Source of the DNA: Duganella callida
Lineage (GTDB): Bacteria > Pseudomonadota > Gammaproteobacteria > Burkholderiales > Burkholderiaceae_D
Direction: 5' to 3'
DNA: 64,000 bases
Assembly: GCF_004614165.1 (NCBI RefSeq)
Contig: NZ_SPVG01000237.1
Span: forward strand, 39,509 to 103,508
Part shown: in pieces, positions 18,401-28,674 of the stretch
Layout of the letters: every line of letters begins with the position of its first letter
Position numbering within the stretch: the first letter of the stretch is position 1
Program-made: the position numbers and the translations under genes
Notes under the pieces: model-generated
The model's input: only the letters and a program-made list of their open reading frames with translations
What the model was told of the DNA's origin: nothing
Databases searched by the model: none

Positions 18401-18415
18401 TTCCTGTTCGGTTAG
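15407..18415 (+). CDS. Membrane sensor histidine kinase with periplasmic beta-propeller
   Basis: About 1002 residues. The ATG at 15407 gives a signal peptide (LIVCFLMFVGVLSSQAQSA); an in-frame TTG at 15392 is an alternative, and neither has a strong ribosome site. Periplasmic repeats of the two-component-regulator propeller type (GWLWVASSTGLYRFDG, GNIWVGTNGGLDRF, GVLWVGTRKN) are followed by a Y_Y_Y-like beta-sandwich ending near residue 745 and one membrane helix (about 751-770). The cytoplasmic part has a HisKA_3 box DLHDTLLQS (phospho-acceptor His near 796) and a HATPase domain (NAFRHA, DNGCGI, GLKGMKER). Such NarL-type kinases usually pair with a LuxR-type response regulator, but none lies nearby, so it is an orphan here. 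Confidence 0.92.
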   Translation: MPFATRLIVCFLMFVGVLSSQAQSAEAEKIPWHHTSYLAKDGAPSYVTSLAQTPDGWLWVASSTGLYRFDGVRFELFGAGVDQLLYTDISALRALPDGSLWAGYRYGGATLLRQGHVVRHYPAQKGGLNGTTWDFVRDPCGQLWAATARGLFLLKQDGFHAAPAALGAPPAVIRMQIDRNGGFWLRSPDSILLRAAGADSFKPVPGTWGWGGLAEAPDGGIWANDHMAGGAHLLLAPARGGAAQQWRPAPGPSGQMAFDRAGRMWNLRGDGVEMAGAGDVPSRQLSFQRGLSGETGTAILADREGNIWVGTNGGLDRFRENKLTQYPALSTQGEALPLAVGKNGEIWSELQVIDGPDVPPVVYDRATPTPTSFSTAEFVDRDGRLWMHTFDNLVRIERSGRGFTRTVIPPPDDEASKKAGVAPGPALGMDSDGGLWAVFHSSPYRLKDGKWTLNGGIDQLPKIGYTTMYTAPDGVLWVGTRKNLIFSLTGRTLRQFDEKDGISLGAVSQFFWDGKTLWAGGNNGLAFLAGGRFHKVVGHGGEPFQATSGIAQSDDGDLWLNSGSGVFRIPYKEHRQLLKDAGYRVQYATLNHEDGLRGAAPQFGGSRNIVFARGRIWVTTTVGVFWFDPKHPLHNRLAPPVAIRGLSANDQEYGATAGLTLPKGTSRIRIDYTALSLTMPDRMQFRYRLDGVDAEWQQVTNQRAAFYTGLGPGRYRFQVQASNNDGVWNDAGATLDFDIAPKLVQTWWFKAAIVALLLLMLWLAHRLRLLHATRQARAKFEERLDERERIARDLHDTLLQSVQGMVLVVNNAAQRLSSQAEKDDIERALVHADAAIQEGRDRVQALRLEDDPGELFDTLVQLGAQRLQGHGCEFVPTLVGKPRLLHPIVAEECSAIGREALANAFRHARATRVTLEVAYGAAGLRIAIRDNGCGIPADVLAAGGRERHWGLKGMKERAAKIQAALDCRSSADGGTHWQLSLPARLAYADHAGDSRWRRFLFG

Positions 18416-18464
18416 GGCGCAACTTGCGGTAGACTAGGTAAAAACTGCCGATCGCGAGGATGAA

Positions 18465-19652
18465 ATGCAACTGACGCTGGACGAGGACATCGCCGCGATC
18501 GAAAAGATCAGCGCCGTGCCGACCATACTGCAAGCGGTGTCCGAGCTGACCGGCCTGCGCTTCGTGTGCATCGCCCGCGTGACAGCCGATACCTGGCACT
18601 CCTGCGCGGTGCTGGACAAGCTGAATTTCGGCCTCAAGGTCGGCGACGCGCTGGACGTGAGCTCCACGCTGTGCGAGGAAGTCCGCGACAACAACGCGGC
18701 CATCATCATCGATTCGGTGCGCGACAGCACGCAATACTGCGATCACCACACGCCGCGCATCTACGGCTTTCAGAGCTATTTCTCGATTCCGTTGTACCGG
18801 CCGGGCGGAGAGTACTTCGGCACATTGTGCGGCCTCGACCCGGACAAGGCCGAACTGACGCGCAGCGCCACCAGCAACACCCTGACGCTGTTCGCGGAAC
18901 TGATCAGCCGTCAGCTGGCTGGCCAGGAGGCGCTGCGCGACCAGGCGGAAACCGCCAGGCTGCGCGAGCAGTTCATCGCCATGCTCGGCCACGATATCCG
19001 CACGCCACTCAGCACCATGACCAATGGCGTCGAGATCCTGCGGCTGAAGGCGCCGGCGTCGCTGACACCGCTGCTGGACTTGATGTACAGAAGCGGGCAG
19101 CGCATCGCCGCGCTGGTCGACGACGTCACGGATTTTACGCGCGGACGCATGGGCGGCGGCATCGCGCTGGCGCTGCGCCGCGAAGACAAGCTGGAACTGC
19201 TGCTGAAGCAGGCCATCGACGAGTTGCGCAGCGTGCATCCGGGCCGGCAGATCATCGAGGAGATGCCGGACGACCTGGAGCTGTTGTGCGACGCGCCACG
19301 CCTGGTGCAGTTATTATCCAATCTGCTCAAGAACGCCATTGTGCACGGCAGTGCCAGCGCGCCGGTGCGGGTGCGCGTCACCCAGGGCGGCGGCATGTTC
19401 GAGCTGGCGGTGAGCAACAGCGGCCCGGCGATCCCGGCGGAAATCCAATCGCAGCTGTTCCAGCCGTTCTGGCGGTCGGCCACGGAGCAGGGCGGCCAGG
19501 GATTGGGCCTGGGCCTGTTCATCGCTTCGGAAATCGCTGTCTCGCATGGCGGCACGCTGGAGGTGGCGTCGTCCGATGCGGCCACCACGTTTACTTATCG
19601 TTCGCGCAGCGCCGGTCTTGCTTCATGCGGGGCGGATGCGCTGCCACTCTAA
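18465..19652 (+). CDS. Soluble GAF-domain sensor histidine kinase
   Basis: 395 residues without a membrane segment. An N-terminal GAF domain (about 15-150) leads into a HisKA dimerisation domain with LGHDIRTPLS (His near residue 176) and a HATPase_c domain (NLLKNAIVHG, then GLGLGLFIASEIA). It is a cytoplasmic kinase with an unknown small-molecule or redox signal. No receiver domain follows. It begins 49 bp after the propeller kinase and ends 11 bp before the NERD-helicase gene, so the three could be cotranscribed. Confidence 0.92.
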   Translation: MQLTLDEDIAAIEKISAVPTILQAVSELTGLRFVCIARVTADTWHSCAVLDKLNFGLKVGDALDVSSTLCEEVRDNNAAIIIDSVRDSTQYCDHHTPRIYGFQSYFSIPLYRPGGEYFGTLCGLDPDKAELTRSATSNTLTLFAELISRQLAGQEALRDQAETARLREQFIAMLGHDIRTPLSTMTNGVEILRLKAPASLTPLLDLMYRSGQRIAALVDDVTDFTRGRMGGGIALALRREDKLELLLKQAIDELRSVHPGRQIIEEMPDDLELLCDAPRLVQLLSNLLKNAIVHGSASAPVRVRVTQGGGMFELAVSNSGPAIPAEIQSQLFQPFWRSATEQGGQGLGLGLFIASEIAVSHGGTLEVASSDAATTFTYRSRSAGLASCGADALPL

Positions 19653-19663
19653 AGATTGGACTC

Positions 19664-21298
19664 ATGGCTTATCTTCACCCTTCCGGCTGGCGGGAGATGT
19701 CCGCCACCGGCACCGCGGCGCGCGAGATCGAAACGCTGGCCTACTTAAGCGCCACACTGGCCGAGGCGCCTTACCACATCTACCACGGCGTCCACTGGAC
19801 CAATGTCGAAAACGGCTTCTCCGTGTTCGACGAAATCGACTTCGTGATTGTCGCGCCCAACGGCCGCGTGCTGCTGATCGAGCAGAAGTCCGGCTTTCTC
19901 AACGAGACTCCGGATGGCCTGGTGCGCAACTACGCCGGCAAGCCGGTCAAGGTGGCCAACCACATCCTGCGCTCGATCCGCGGACTGACCGAACGCTTCG
20001 GCGGCGAGCTGTCGATCGACTACCTGCTGTACTGCCCCGACTACATCGTGCGCGACCCGCACCTGGCCGGCATCGACCCGCGCCACATCATCGACGCCAC
20101 CAGCAAATACCGGCTGGCCGAGATCATCCGCGACATCCTGCCGATTGCCGATACCAAGCCGGACGAGCAGTTCAACAAGGTGACGCGCTTCCTCGGCAAC
20201 ATGCTGAGCTTGCGTCCCGACCCCAGCTCGATGATCGGCAACGCGGCGCAGATGGTGGCGCGGCTGTCCGGCGGCCTGGCGACATGGGCGCGGCGGCTGG
20301 AATTTTCGCCGTTCCGCCTGCGCGTGATCGGCACCGCCGGCAGCGGCAAGACGCAACTGGCGCTGGCCGAGTACACGGCCGCCATCGAAGCGGGTCTGAG
20401 TCCGCTGTACGTCTGCTACAACCGGCCGTTGGCCGACCACATCGGACGCCTGGTGCCGCCGGGCGGCCGGGTCACCAGCTTCCACATGCTGAGCGACGTC
20501 TACGCGCGCCAGCGCGGACAGACGCCCAACTACGGCGCGCCGGACGTGTGGGAAAGGATCGAAGCGCAGATGAGCAGCGCACCGTTGCCGGACGACTGGA
20601 CATGCGACGTGCTGATCGTCGATGAAGGCCAGGACTTTTCCGAAGTCTGGCGCGACATCCTGCTGCGCATGCTGAAGCCTGACGGGCGCGCGATCTGGCT
20701 GGAAGACCCGAACCAGAACCTGTACGGCCGCGAAAGCGTCGCGCTGCCGGGCTGGGTCACACTGCATTCGGACACCAACTACCGCAGTCCGCGCCAGATC
20801 GTCAGCATGCTGGCCGCGATCGGCGCCACGCAGACGCCGGTGGAAGCGGGTAGCCCGTTCAAGGGCGCCGACATCGAGGAACTGGTGTACCCGCAGGGCG
20901 ACGACGAAGCCATGCTGGCGCAGACGCGGCGCGCGGTGACGCTGTGCCTGGGCGCCGGCTTCGCGCGGCAGGACATCGCCATCGCCTCGTTCCGCGGGCG
21001 CGAAAAGTCGGTGATCCTGCACCTGGACCAACTGAGCGACGTACACACGCTGAAATCGTTCACCGGCGAGTACGACCTGTTCGGCAACCCGCAGTACCGC
21101 GACGGCGGACTGCTGGCGGAATCGGTCTACCGCTTCAAGGGCCAAAGCGCCCCGGCCGTGATCTTCACCGAAATCGACTTCGAAGCAATGAGCCCGCTGG
21201 TGCTGCGCAAACTCTTTGTCGGCATGACGCGCGCGCGCCTCAAGCTGGTACTGGTGCTCAGCGACCGCGCCGAACAGCAACTGCTCGACCGCATCTGA
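19664..21298 (+). CDS. NERD nuclease-domain protein fused to a UvrD-like helicase
   Basis: 544 residues from the ATG at 19664. The N-terminal part has a NERD (nuclease-related) pattern: a conserved Asp in DEIDFVI (about residues 55-61) and E-x-K in LLIEQKSG (70-77), as in PD-(D/E)XK folds. A superfamily-1 helicase follows with Walker A GTAGSGKT (about 222-229), Walker B VDEGQDF (about 319-325) and C-terminal helicase motifs YRFKGQS and VGMTRAR (about 489-526). It is probably a DNA repair or defence nuclease-helicase. It follows the GAF kinase closely and ends 22 bp from the convergent GH31 gene. Confidence 0.85.
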   Translation: MAYLHPSGWREMSATGTAAREIETLAYLSATLAEAPYHIYHGVHWTNVENGFSVFDEIDFVIVAPNGRVLLIEQKSGFLNETPDGLVRNYAGKPVKVANHILRSIRGLTERFGGELSIDYLLYCPDYIVRDPHLAGIDPRHIIDATSKYRLAEIIRDILPIADTKPDEQFNKVTRFLGNMLSLRPDPSSMIGNAAQMVARLSGGLATWARRLEFSPFRLRVIGTAGSGKTQLALAEYTAAIEAGLSPLYVCYNRPLADHIGRLVPPGGRVTSFHMLSDVYARQRGQTPNYGAPDVWERIEAQMSSAPLPDDWTCDVLIVDEGQDFSEVWRDILLRMLKPDGRAIWLEDPNQNLYGRESVALPGWVTLHSDTNYRSPRQIVSMLAAIGATQTPVEAGSPFKGADIEELVYPQGDDEAMLAQTRRAVTLCLGAGFARQDIAIASFRGREKSVILHLDQLSDVHTLKSFTGEYDLFGNPQYRDGGLLAESVYRFKGQSAPAVIFTEIDFEAMSPLVLRKLFVGMTRARLKLVLVLSDRAEQQLLDRI

Positions 21299-21320
21299 AG
21301 ATCGGGGTCAGAGCCGACTT

Positions 21321-23756
21321 TTACAGCGCGATGTCGATGCTGCGGCTGGCTTGTTCGCTGGCTGGCAGGTCGATGGTGAGCTGGCCGGTTTTTTCGTCCC
21401 AGCCGAAGACGGCGACCTTGCCGTCGATGCGCACCGATGACGGCGCGGCGCCGATGTTGTGCACCGTGAGCGCAATACCACGTTCGGGGCGCTGGTACTG
21501 TTTGCCGATTTCCGATGCCACCCGCAGTGCCAGGGTCTTGTCCCGCAGCTTGCTGGTGAAGCGCAGCAGTTCGTATTTGCCCTGTTCGTAGGCGCCCGCC
21601 GTCAGGCCATCGTCGTCGTACAGTTTGCCGGCGCCGGCTTCGACCGAGGCGTCGTGCCAGTAGTGCAGTTCCAGGTTTTTGGTGCTGTAGTCGCGCGTGG
21701 TCCGGACCACGTTGACCATCGGGATGAAGGCGCCCGCGCGGACGTACACCGGCACGTGATCCGGCGACAGCGCCACGCTGCGCGTCGCGCCGCCCGCCTG
21801 ACGTTCGCCGGTGTAGAAGTCGAACCATGCGCTGCGCGCCGGGAAGTAGACCTCCGCCGTGGTCTGGCCTTGCTTCAGCACCGGCGTCACCAGGAAGTCC
21901 TTGCCCCACAAGTAGGTGGATGACATCGCGCGTACCTTGGCGTTGCCCGGTTCTTCGTACAGCATGGGACGCATCAGCGGCAAGCCGCGCTGGTTGTTGT
22001 CGAAACCGAGGGTGTAGTTGTAGGGCAGCAGGCGGTAGCGCAGGCGGATCGCCGCGCGCGCCATGGCCTTGGTCTGGTCTTCGCGGTAGACCGGCTCGGA
22101 CGGCACTTCTTCCTGCGCGTGCGGACGGAAGATCGGCTGGAATACGCCATACTGCAGCCAGCGCCGGTACAGTTCATTGTCCAGCACCGGGTTGGCGAAG
22201 CCGCCCAGGTCGGAGTGCATGTAGCCGACGCCCTGCATGCCCATCTGCAGCGCGATCTCCGGCTGCGACTGCAGTCCGCCCCAGCCGCGGTCGACGTCGC
22301 CCGACCATGGGATGATGCCGTAACGCTGCGTGCCCGAATAGCCCGCGCGCATCAGGATGAAGGGGCGTTCGGCCGGAAAGTCCTGCCGGTAGCCTTCCGC
22401 CACCAGCCGCGCCCATTGGTGGCCGTAGATGTTGTGTACCTGGTCCGCCGTGCCGGTCGCGTGATGCAGCGCGGTCGGGTGCACTTCGGGCTCGCCCAGA
22501 TCGCCCCAGACGCCGGTCACGCCCTGCTGGCGCAAGCCTTTGTAGATGTCCCAGAACCAGCGTTTTCCCTGCGGGCTGAAGATGTCGATCAGGCCGGTGT
22601 GGCCGAAGAAGAAGTCGTAGGCCAGCGGTTTGCCGTCGGCGTCGGTGCCCAGCACTTTTTTATCCACCGCTTCCTGCCAGCGTTTGGAGGTGTCGACCAC
22701 AAACGGCTCGGTAATCACCACCGTCTGCACGCCTTTGGCCTTGAAGTCGGCGATCATGGCTTCCGGGTTGGGGAAGCTGTCCTTGTCCCAAGCCAGGTTG
22801 CCCATGGTGCCTTTGACTTCTTTGCCGAACCAGTACAGATCGAACACCACCGCGTCCAGCGGGATGTCGTCGGCGATGAATTTGTTGACGGTGTCGCGCG
22901 CTTCCTTTTCGTTGTGGTAGCCGAAGCGCATGGCGAAATTGCCGAAGGCCCAGCGCGGCGGCAAGGGTTGTCTGCCGGTGAGGGCGGTGTAGTTGCCGAT
23001 CACATCTTCCCAGCTGTCGCCGGCGATCACCTGGTAGGTCTTGCGGCCGCCGATCGCTTCGTAGGTCAGGCTGTTGTCCTTGCGGCTGTCGAAGTCGAGG
23101 TAGCCGGTCTGCGGATTGTCGAAATGGATGGCGTACATTTTGGACGACAGCGCGATCGGCATGGTGTAACCCATCAGTTCCGAACGGTCGCCGTAGCCGT
23201 AGTTGGCCTTGTTGTACAGGGTGAAGCGGTGGCCGCGGCGGTTCATGCCGACCGCGCGCGAGCCGGCGCCGTACAAGGCTTCGTCCTTGTCGAGCGCGAA
23301 CTCGATGGCTTCCAGTTCGCGCGCCTCGCCTTTGTTGATGTCCTTGCTGCCGGCGGCGGGATCGTCTTGCACATGGACGTAGCCGCGCTTTTCGGCGATC
23401 AGCGGTTTGCCTTTGTAGGCATACGCGATCCTGAACGGCGACTTGGTGATGGTGACGCTGAGACCCGGTGTGGCATATTCGATCGCCCCGGCCTTTTGCT
23501 TCAGCGTGGTCTTGACGGCGGCCGGTGCCAGCACCACGGCGTGCGAGGCCGGATCGGCGCTTTCTCCCTTCGGCACAAAGGTGGTCTCGATGATGCCGGC
23601 CGAGTAGGGCTTGATCAGGTAACTGCCGTCGCTGGTGCGGACTTCGAGCTGGCCGTCACGCTCGCTGACGGCTTCAAACTTGCGCGCCTGCGCCGGGTAA
23701 ACTGCCAGCAGCGCCAGGGGCAGGGCCGCCAGTTTCAGGAGGGAATTGCTTGTCAT
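21321..23756 (-). CDS. Secreted GH31 alpha-glucosidase-like enzyme
   Basis: 811 residues when started at the ATG at 23756, which gives a good signal peptide (LLKLAALPLALLAVYPAQA). An upstream ATG at 23819 would add 21 residues and spoil it. GH31 hallmarks are GVWGDLGEPE (nucleophile Asp near residue 416) and IIPWSGDVDR (acid/base Asp near 485). The family cleaves alpha-linked glucose or xylose from non-reducing ends; the starch context favours an alpha-glucosidase in the periplasm. Its promoter is shared with the divergent sugar symporter gene and contains ACTACA half-sites like those of the HexR-type operators. Confidence 0.9.
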   Translation of the reverse strand: MTSNSLLKLAALPLALLAVYPAQARKFEAVSERDGQLEVRTSDGSYLIKPYSAGIIETTFVPKGESADPASHAVVLAPAAVKTTLKQKAGAIEYATPGLSVTITKSPFRIAYAYKGKPLIAEKRGYVHVQDDPAAGSKDINKGEARELEAIEFALDKDEALYGAGSRAVGMNRRGHRFTLYNKANYGYGDRSELMGYTMPIALSSKMYAIHFDNPQTGYLDFDSRKDNSLTYEAIGGRKTYQVIAGDSWEDVIGNYTALTGRQPLPPRWAFGNFAMRFGYHNEKEARDTVNKFIADDIPLDAVVFDLYWFGKEVKGTMGNLAWDKDSFPNPEAMIADFKAKGVQTVVITEPFVVDTSKRWQEAVDKKVLGTDADGKPLAYDFFFGHTGLIDIFSPQGKRWFWDIYKGLRQQGVTGVWGDLGEPEVHPTALHHATGTADQVHNIYGHQWARLVAEGYRQDFPAERPFILMRAGYSGTQRYGIIPWSGDVDRGWGGLQSQPEIALQMGMQGVGYMHSDLGGFANPVLDNELYRRWLQYGVFQPIFRPHAQEEVPSEPVYREDQTKAMARAAIRLRYRLLPYNYTLGFDNNQRGLPLMRPMLYEEPGNAKVRAMSSTYLWGKDFLVTPVLKQGQTTAEVYFPARSAWFDFYTGERQAGGATRSVALSPDHVPVYVRAGAFIPMVNVVRTTRDYSTKNLELHYWHDASVEAGAGKLYDDDGLTAGAYEQGKYELLRFTSKLRDKTLALRVASEIGKQYQRPERGIALTVHNIGAAPSSVRIDGKVAVFGWDEKTGQLTIDLPASEQASRSIDIAL

Positions 23757-23867
23757 GTGGGTAAGAGTCTCAGTGATCGTTTTAAATTCTGTTGTTTGGC
23801 TACATTTGACTACATTCATGGCGTTCTCTGGCGCCTTTTTCCTTCATTTTACTAGGAAGATCCACGA

Positions 23868-23896
23868 TTGACACGTCCAGGGGCGCGTGTTATTTT
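23868..23896 (+). promoter_or_regulatory. Promoter of the sugar symporter gene
   Basis: TTGACA (23868-23873), a 17-bp spacer and TATTTT (23891-23896) form a good sigma-70 promoter 31 bp before the symporter ATG. GCTACA (23897-23902) abuts the -10 box, and GCTACA/ACTACA half-sites sit at 23799-23804 and 23809-23814. These are possible weak sites for the same regulator as the TGTAGT-N3-ACTACA palindromes. Confidence 0.55.
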
Positions 23897-23926
23897 GCTA
23901 CAAATTTATAACTCGGGACGCGCAGC

Positions 23927-25243
23927 ATGCACTCTTCCAGCAACAAGCCCCTCCTGTCGTTCTGGCAGTTGTGGAATATGAGCTTTGGCTTCTTCGGCAT
24001 CCAGTTCGGTTTCGCGCTGCAAAATGCCAACACCAGCCGTATCTTTTCCACGCTGGGCGCCAATCCCGACGATCTGTCCCTGTTCTGGCTGGCGGCGCCG
24101 GTCACCGGCCTGCTGGTGCAGCCGATCATCGGCTACCTGAGCGACAACACCTGGCACCCGACCTGGGGCCGCCGCCGCCCGTTCTTCTTCGTCGGCGCGC
24201 TGCTGGCGTCGCTGGCGCTGTTCCTGATGCCGAATTCCGCCGCGCTGTGGATGGCGGTTGCCGTGCTGTGGCTGATGGATGGCGCGATCAACGTGTCGAT
24301 GGAACCATTCCGCGCCTTCGTCGGCGACAAGCTCGGACCGTCGCAGCAGACCGCCGGCTTCGCGATGCAGACCTTTTTCATCGGCTGGGGCGCGGTGATC
24401 GCCTCGCTGCTGCCGACCATTTTCGCCCACCTGGGCGTGAACAACGTACCGGTGGCCGGCGCGATCCCGGACACCGTGCGTTATTCCTTCTACGCCGGCG
24501 GCGCGATCTATTTCGTCGCCGTGCTGTGGACCGTGCTGACGGCGAAGGAGGCGCCGCCCGACGATCTGGAAGCCTTCCGCGCCCAGCAGCAGCGCAGCAA
24601 GGGCCTCGGCCATGCGCTGACGGAGATCTTCAGCGGCTTCGGCAAAATGCCGAAGACCATGATGCAGCTGGCCGTGGTCCAGTTCTTCACCTGGATCGCG
24701 CTGTTCGCAATGTGGATCTACACCACCAACGCCATCGGCGAAAACGTCTTCGGCACCACCGACGCGCAATCGGCGGCGTTCCAGGAAGCGGGCAACCACA
24801 CCGGTGTGATGTTCGCCGTGTACAGCGGCGTCTCGGCGCTGGCGGCCTTCGTGCTGCCGGTGTTCGCGCGCGCCACCAGCCGCAAGTTCGTGCACCTGGT
24901 CTGCCTGGTGATCGGTGGCGTCAGCCTGTTCAGCGTCTACCTGATCCACGATCTGCAAACCCTGTACATTCCGATGATCGGCGTCGGCATCGCCTGGGCC
25001 TCGATCCTGACCATGCCGTACGCGATCCTGGCCGGTGCGCTGCCGGCCAACCGTATGGGCTACTACATGGGCGTGTTCAACTTCTTCATCGTCATCCCGC
25101 AGATCGTCAGCGGCCTGCTGCTGGGCTTCGTGACCAGGCACTGGTTCGACGGCCATACCGTGAAAACCCTGATGCTGGGCGGCTTGTGCATGATCGTGGC
25201 CGGCGTTCTGACGCTGACCGTGCGGGACGAAGCGGGGCGCTGA
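23927..25243 (+). CDS. MalY/SUT-like maltose (disaccharide) proton symporter
   Basis: 438 residues with about 12 predicted membrane helices. The loop GRRRPFFFVGA after helix 2 and the overall pattern match the GPH/SLC45-type sugar symporters, which include Caulobacter MalY and plant sucrose carriers. It likely imports maltose or malto-oligosaccharides across the inner membrane. It is divergent from the GH31 gene and upstream of phosphoglucomutase and alpha-amylase on the same strand, which fits the uptake step of maltodextrin use. Confidence 0.88.
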   Translation: MHSSSNKPLLSFWQLWNMSFGFFGIQFGFALQNANTSRIFSTLGANPDDLSLFWLAAPVTGLLVQPIIGYLSDNTWHPTWGRRRPFFFVGALLASLALFLMPNSAALWMAVAVLWLMDGAINVSMEPFRAFVGDKLGPSQQTAGFAMQTFFIGWGAVIASLLPTIFAHLGVNNVPVAGAIPDTVRYSFYAGGAIYFVAVLWTVLTAKEAPPDDLEAFRAQQQRSKGLGHALTEIFSGFGKMPKTMMQLAVVQFFTWIALFAMWIYTTNAIGENVFGTTDAQSAAFQEAGNHTGVMFAVYSGVSALAAFVLPVFARATSRKFVHLVCLVIGGVSLFSVYLIHDLQTLYIPMIGVGIAWASILTMPYAILAGALPANRMGYYMGVFNFFIVIPQIVSGLLLGFVTRHWFDGHTVKTLMLGGLCMIVAGVLTLTVRDEAGR

Positions 25244-25301
25244 TGTAAGATTGTTCGCGAGACAAGTTATTTGTGCGACGCGGATTTGCCGGAACAGGTA
25301 A

Positions 25302-26969
<1,668 letters not shown>

Positions 26970-26985
26970 CGATAAGGACGACAGC

Positions 26986-28674
26986 ATGAAATTGACTTCC
27001 CTCGCATTGACCCTGGCGATGGCGCTGGGCACGGCCGCCGGCGCAAGCGCGGCGCCGGCCGCGGCGCCGGCGGCAAACAAACCCAGGCCCTTCCTGTGGG
27101 AGAACGCGACAGTCTATTTCCTGCTGACGGACCGCTTCAACAATGCATTCACCGGCAACGATCTGGCCTACGACCGCAAGGCCGACGCGGCGCCGCTGCG
27201 CGGTTTCATGGGCGGCGATCTGGCCGGCGTGATCAACAAGATCAACGACGGCTATTTCGACAGCCTGGGCGTGACCGCATTGTGGATCACGCCACCGGTG
27301 GAGCAGATCCACGACGGCACCGACGAGGGCACCGGCCGATCCTACGGCTTCCACGGTTACTGGGCGTCCGACTTCACCGCCGTCGACGCCAACCTCGGCA
27401 CCGCCAACGATTTCCGCAACCTGGTCGACGCCGCGCATGCGCACGGCATCCGCGTGCTGCTGGACGTGGTGATGAACCACACCGGCCCGGTGACCGAAGA
27501 TGACCCGGTATGGCCCAAGGACTGGGTGCGCACTGCGCCGCAATGCACCTACAAGGACGCCAAAACCACGGTCGAATGCACGCTGGTGAAGAACCTGCCG
27601 GACTTCCTGACCGAGAGCGATACGCCGGTCGAGCTGCCGGAGCGGCTGGCGGCCAAATGGCAGCGCGAAGGCCGTTTCGAGGAAGAGGTCAAGAGCCTCA
27701 ACGACTTCTTCGCCCGCACCGGCTATCCGCGTGCGCCGCGCTACTACCTGATCAAGTGGCACACCGACTGGATCCGCAAGTACGGCGTGGACGGCTTCCG
27801 TGCCGACACTGTCAAGCACGTGGAGTCCAAGGTGTGGAAAGAACTGCTGAAGGAAGCCGCGCTGGCCTACGAGGACTGGAAGAAGGCCAATCCGGACAAG
27901 AAGCTCGGCGACGACAAGTTCTATTCGACCGCGGAAGTCTACAACTACCGCATCGGCGATGGTCTGTACCATGACCTGGGCGGCGGCCAGAGCGTCAACT
28001 ACTATCTGGCCGGCTTCAACAGCATGATCAACTTCGGCCTGGTCAAGGATGCGGAGAAGGATTACGAGACGCTGTTCAGCAGCTATTCCAACGCCCTGCA
28101 CGGCGGCCGTCTGAACGGCGTATCGGTGCTGAACTATCTGGACTCGCACGACGATGGCGCGCCCTTCGATGCGTCGCGCAGAAAGCCGTTCGAAAGCGCC
28201 ACCAAGCTGCTGCTGGCGCCAGGCGCGGCGCAGATCTACTACGGCGACGAAACCGCGCGCAAGCTCGATATCGCGCAAGCCAGCGGCGACGCCAAACTAC
28301 GCTCTTTCATGAACTGGAACGAGCTGGCCGACAATGCGGAACGCGACGGCTACAAGATTGCCGACGTGCGCGCGCACTGGGCCAGACTGGGCCAGTTCCG
28401 CAAGGCCCATGTTTCGGTGGGCGCCGGCGTGCACCAGCAATTGCAAGCCAAACCTTACGTCTTCAAACGCACCTATGATCAGGGCGACATCCACGACAAG
28501 GTGGTGGTGGCGCTCGATCTGCCGACCGACAAGCCGACCGTCATCAACCTGCACGGCGTGTTCGCCAACGGCCAGAAGGTGAAGGACTACTACAGCGGCA
28601 AGGTGGCGGTGGTGCGCGGCGGCACGGTCAACTTCGGCACGCGCAATGCGCTGGTGCTGATCGGGCAGGAGTAA
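26986..28674 (+). CDS. Secreted GH13 alpha-amylase
   Basis: 562 residues with a signal peptide (LTLAMALGTAAGASA) and a good ribosome site (AAGGACGACAGC before the ATG). GH13 regions are LLDVVMNHTG, DGFRADTVKHVE (nucleophile Asp near residue 272), STAEVY (acid/base Glu near 317) and LDSHDD (Asp near 388). The pattern resembles MalS-type periplasmic alpha-amylases. It cuts internal alpha-1,4 bonds of starch or maltodextrin. Its last 85 bp overlap, on the opposite strand, the end of the GAF-EAL gene. Confidence 0.92.
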   Translation: MKLTSLALTLAMALGTAAGASAAPAAAPAANKPRPFLWENATVYFLLTDRFNNAFTGNDLAYDRKADAAPLRGFMGGDLAGVINKINDGYFDSLGVTALWITPPVEQIHDGTDEGTGRSYGFHGYWASDFTAVDANLGTANDFRNLVDAAHAHGIRVLLDVVMNHTGPVTEDDPVWPKDWVRTAPQCTYKDAKTTVECTLVKNLPDFLTESDTPVELPERLAAKWQREGRFEEEVKSLNDFFARTGYPRAPRYYLIKWHTDWIRKYGVDGFRADTVKHVESKVWKELLKEAALAYEDWKKANPDKKLGDDKFYSTAEVYNYRIGDGLYHDLGGGQSVNYYLAGFNSMINFGLVKDAEKDYETLFSSYSNALHGGRLNGVSVLNYLDSHDDGAPFDASRRKPFESATKLLLAPGAAQIYYGDETARKLDIAQASGDAKLRSFMNWNELADNAERDGYKIADVRAHWARLGQFRKAHVSVGAGVHQQLQAKPYVFKRTYDQGDIHDKVVVALDLPTDKPTVINLHGVFANGQKVKDYYSGKVAVVRGGTVNFGTRNALVLIGQE

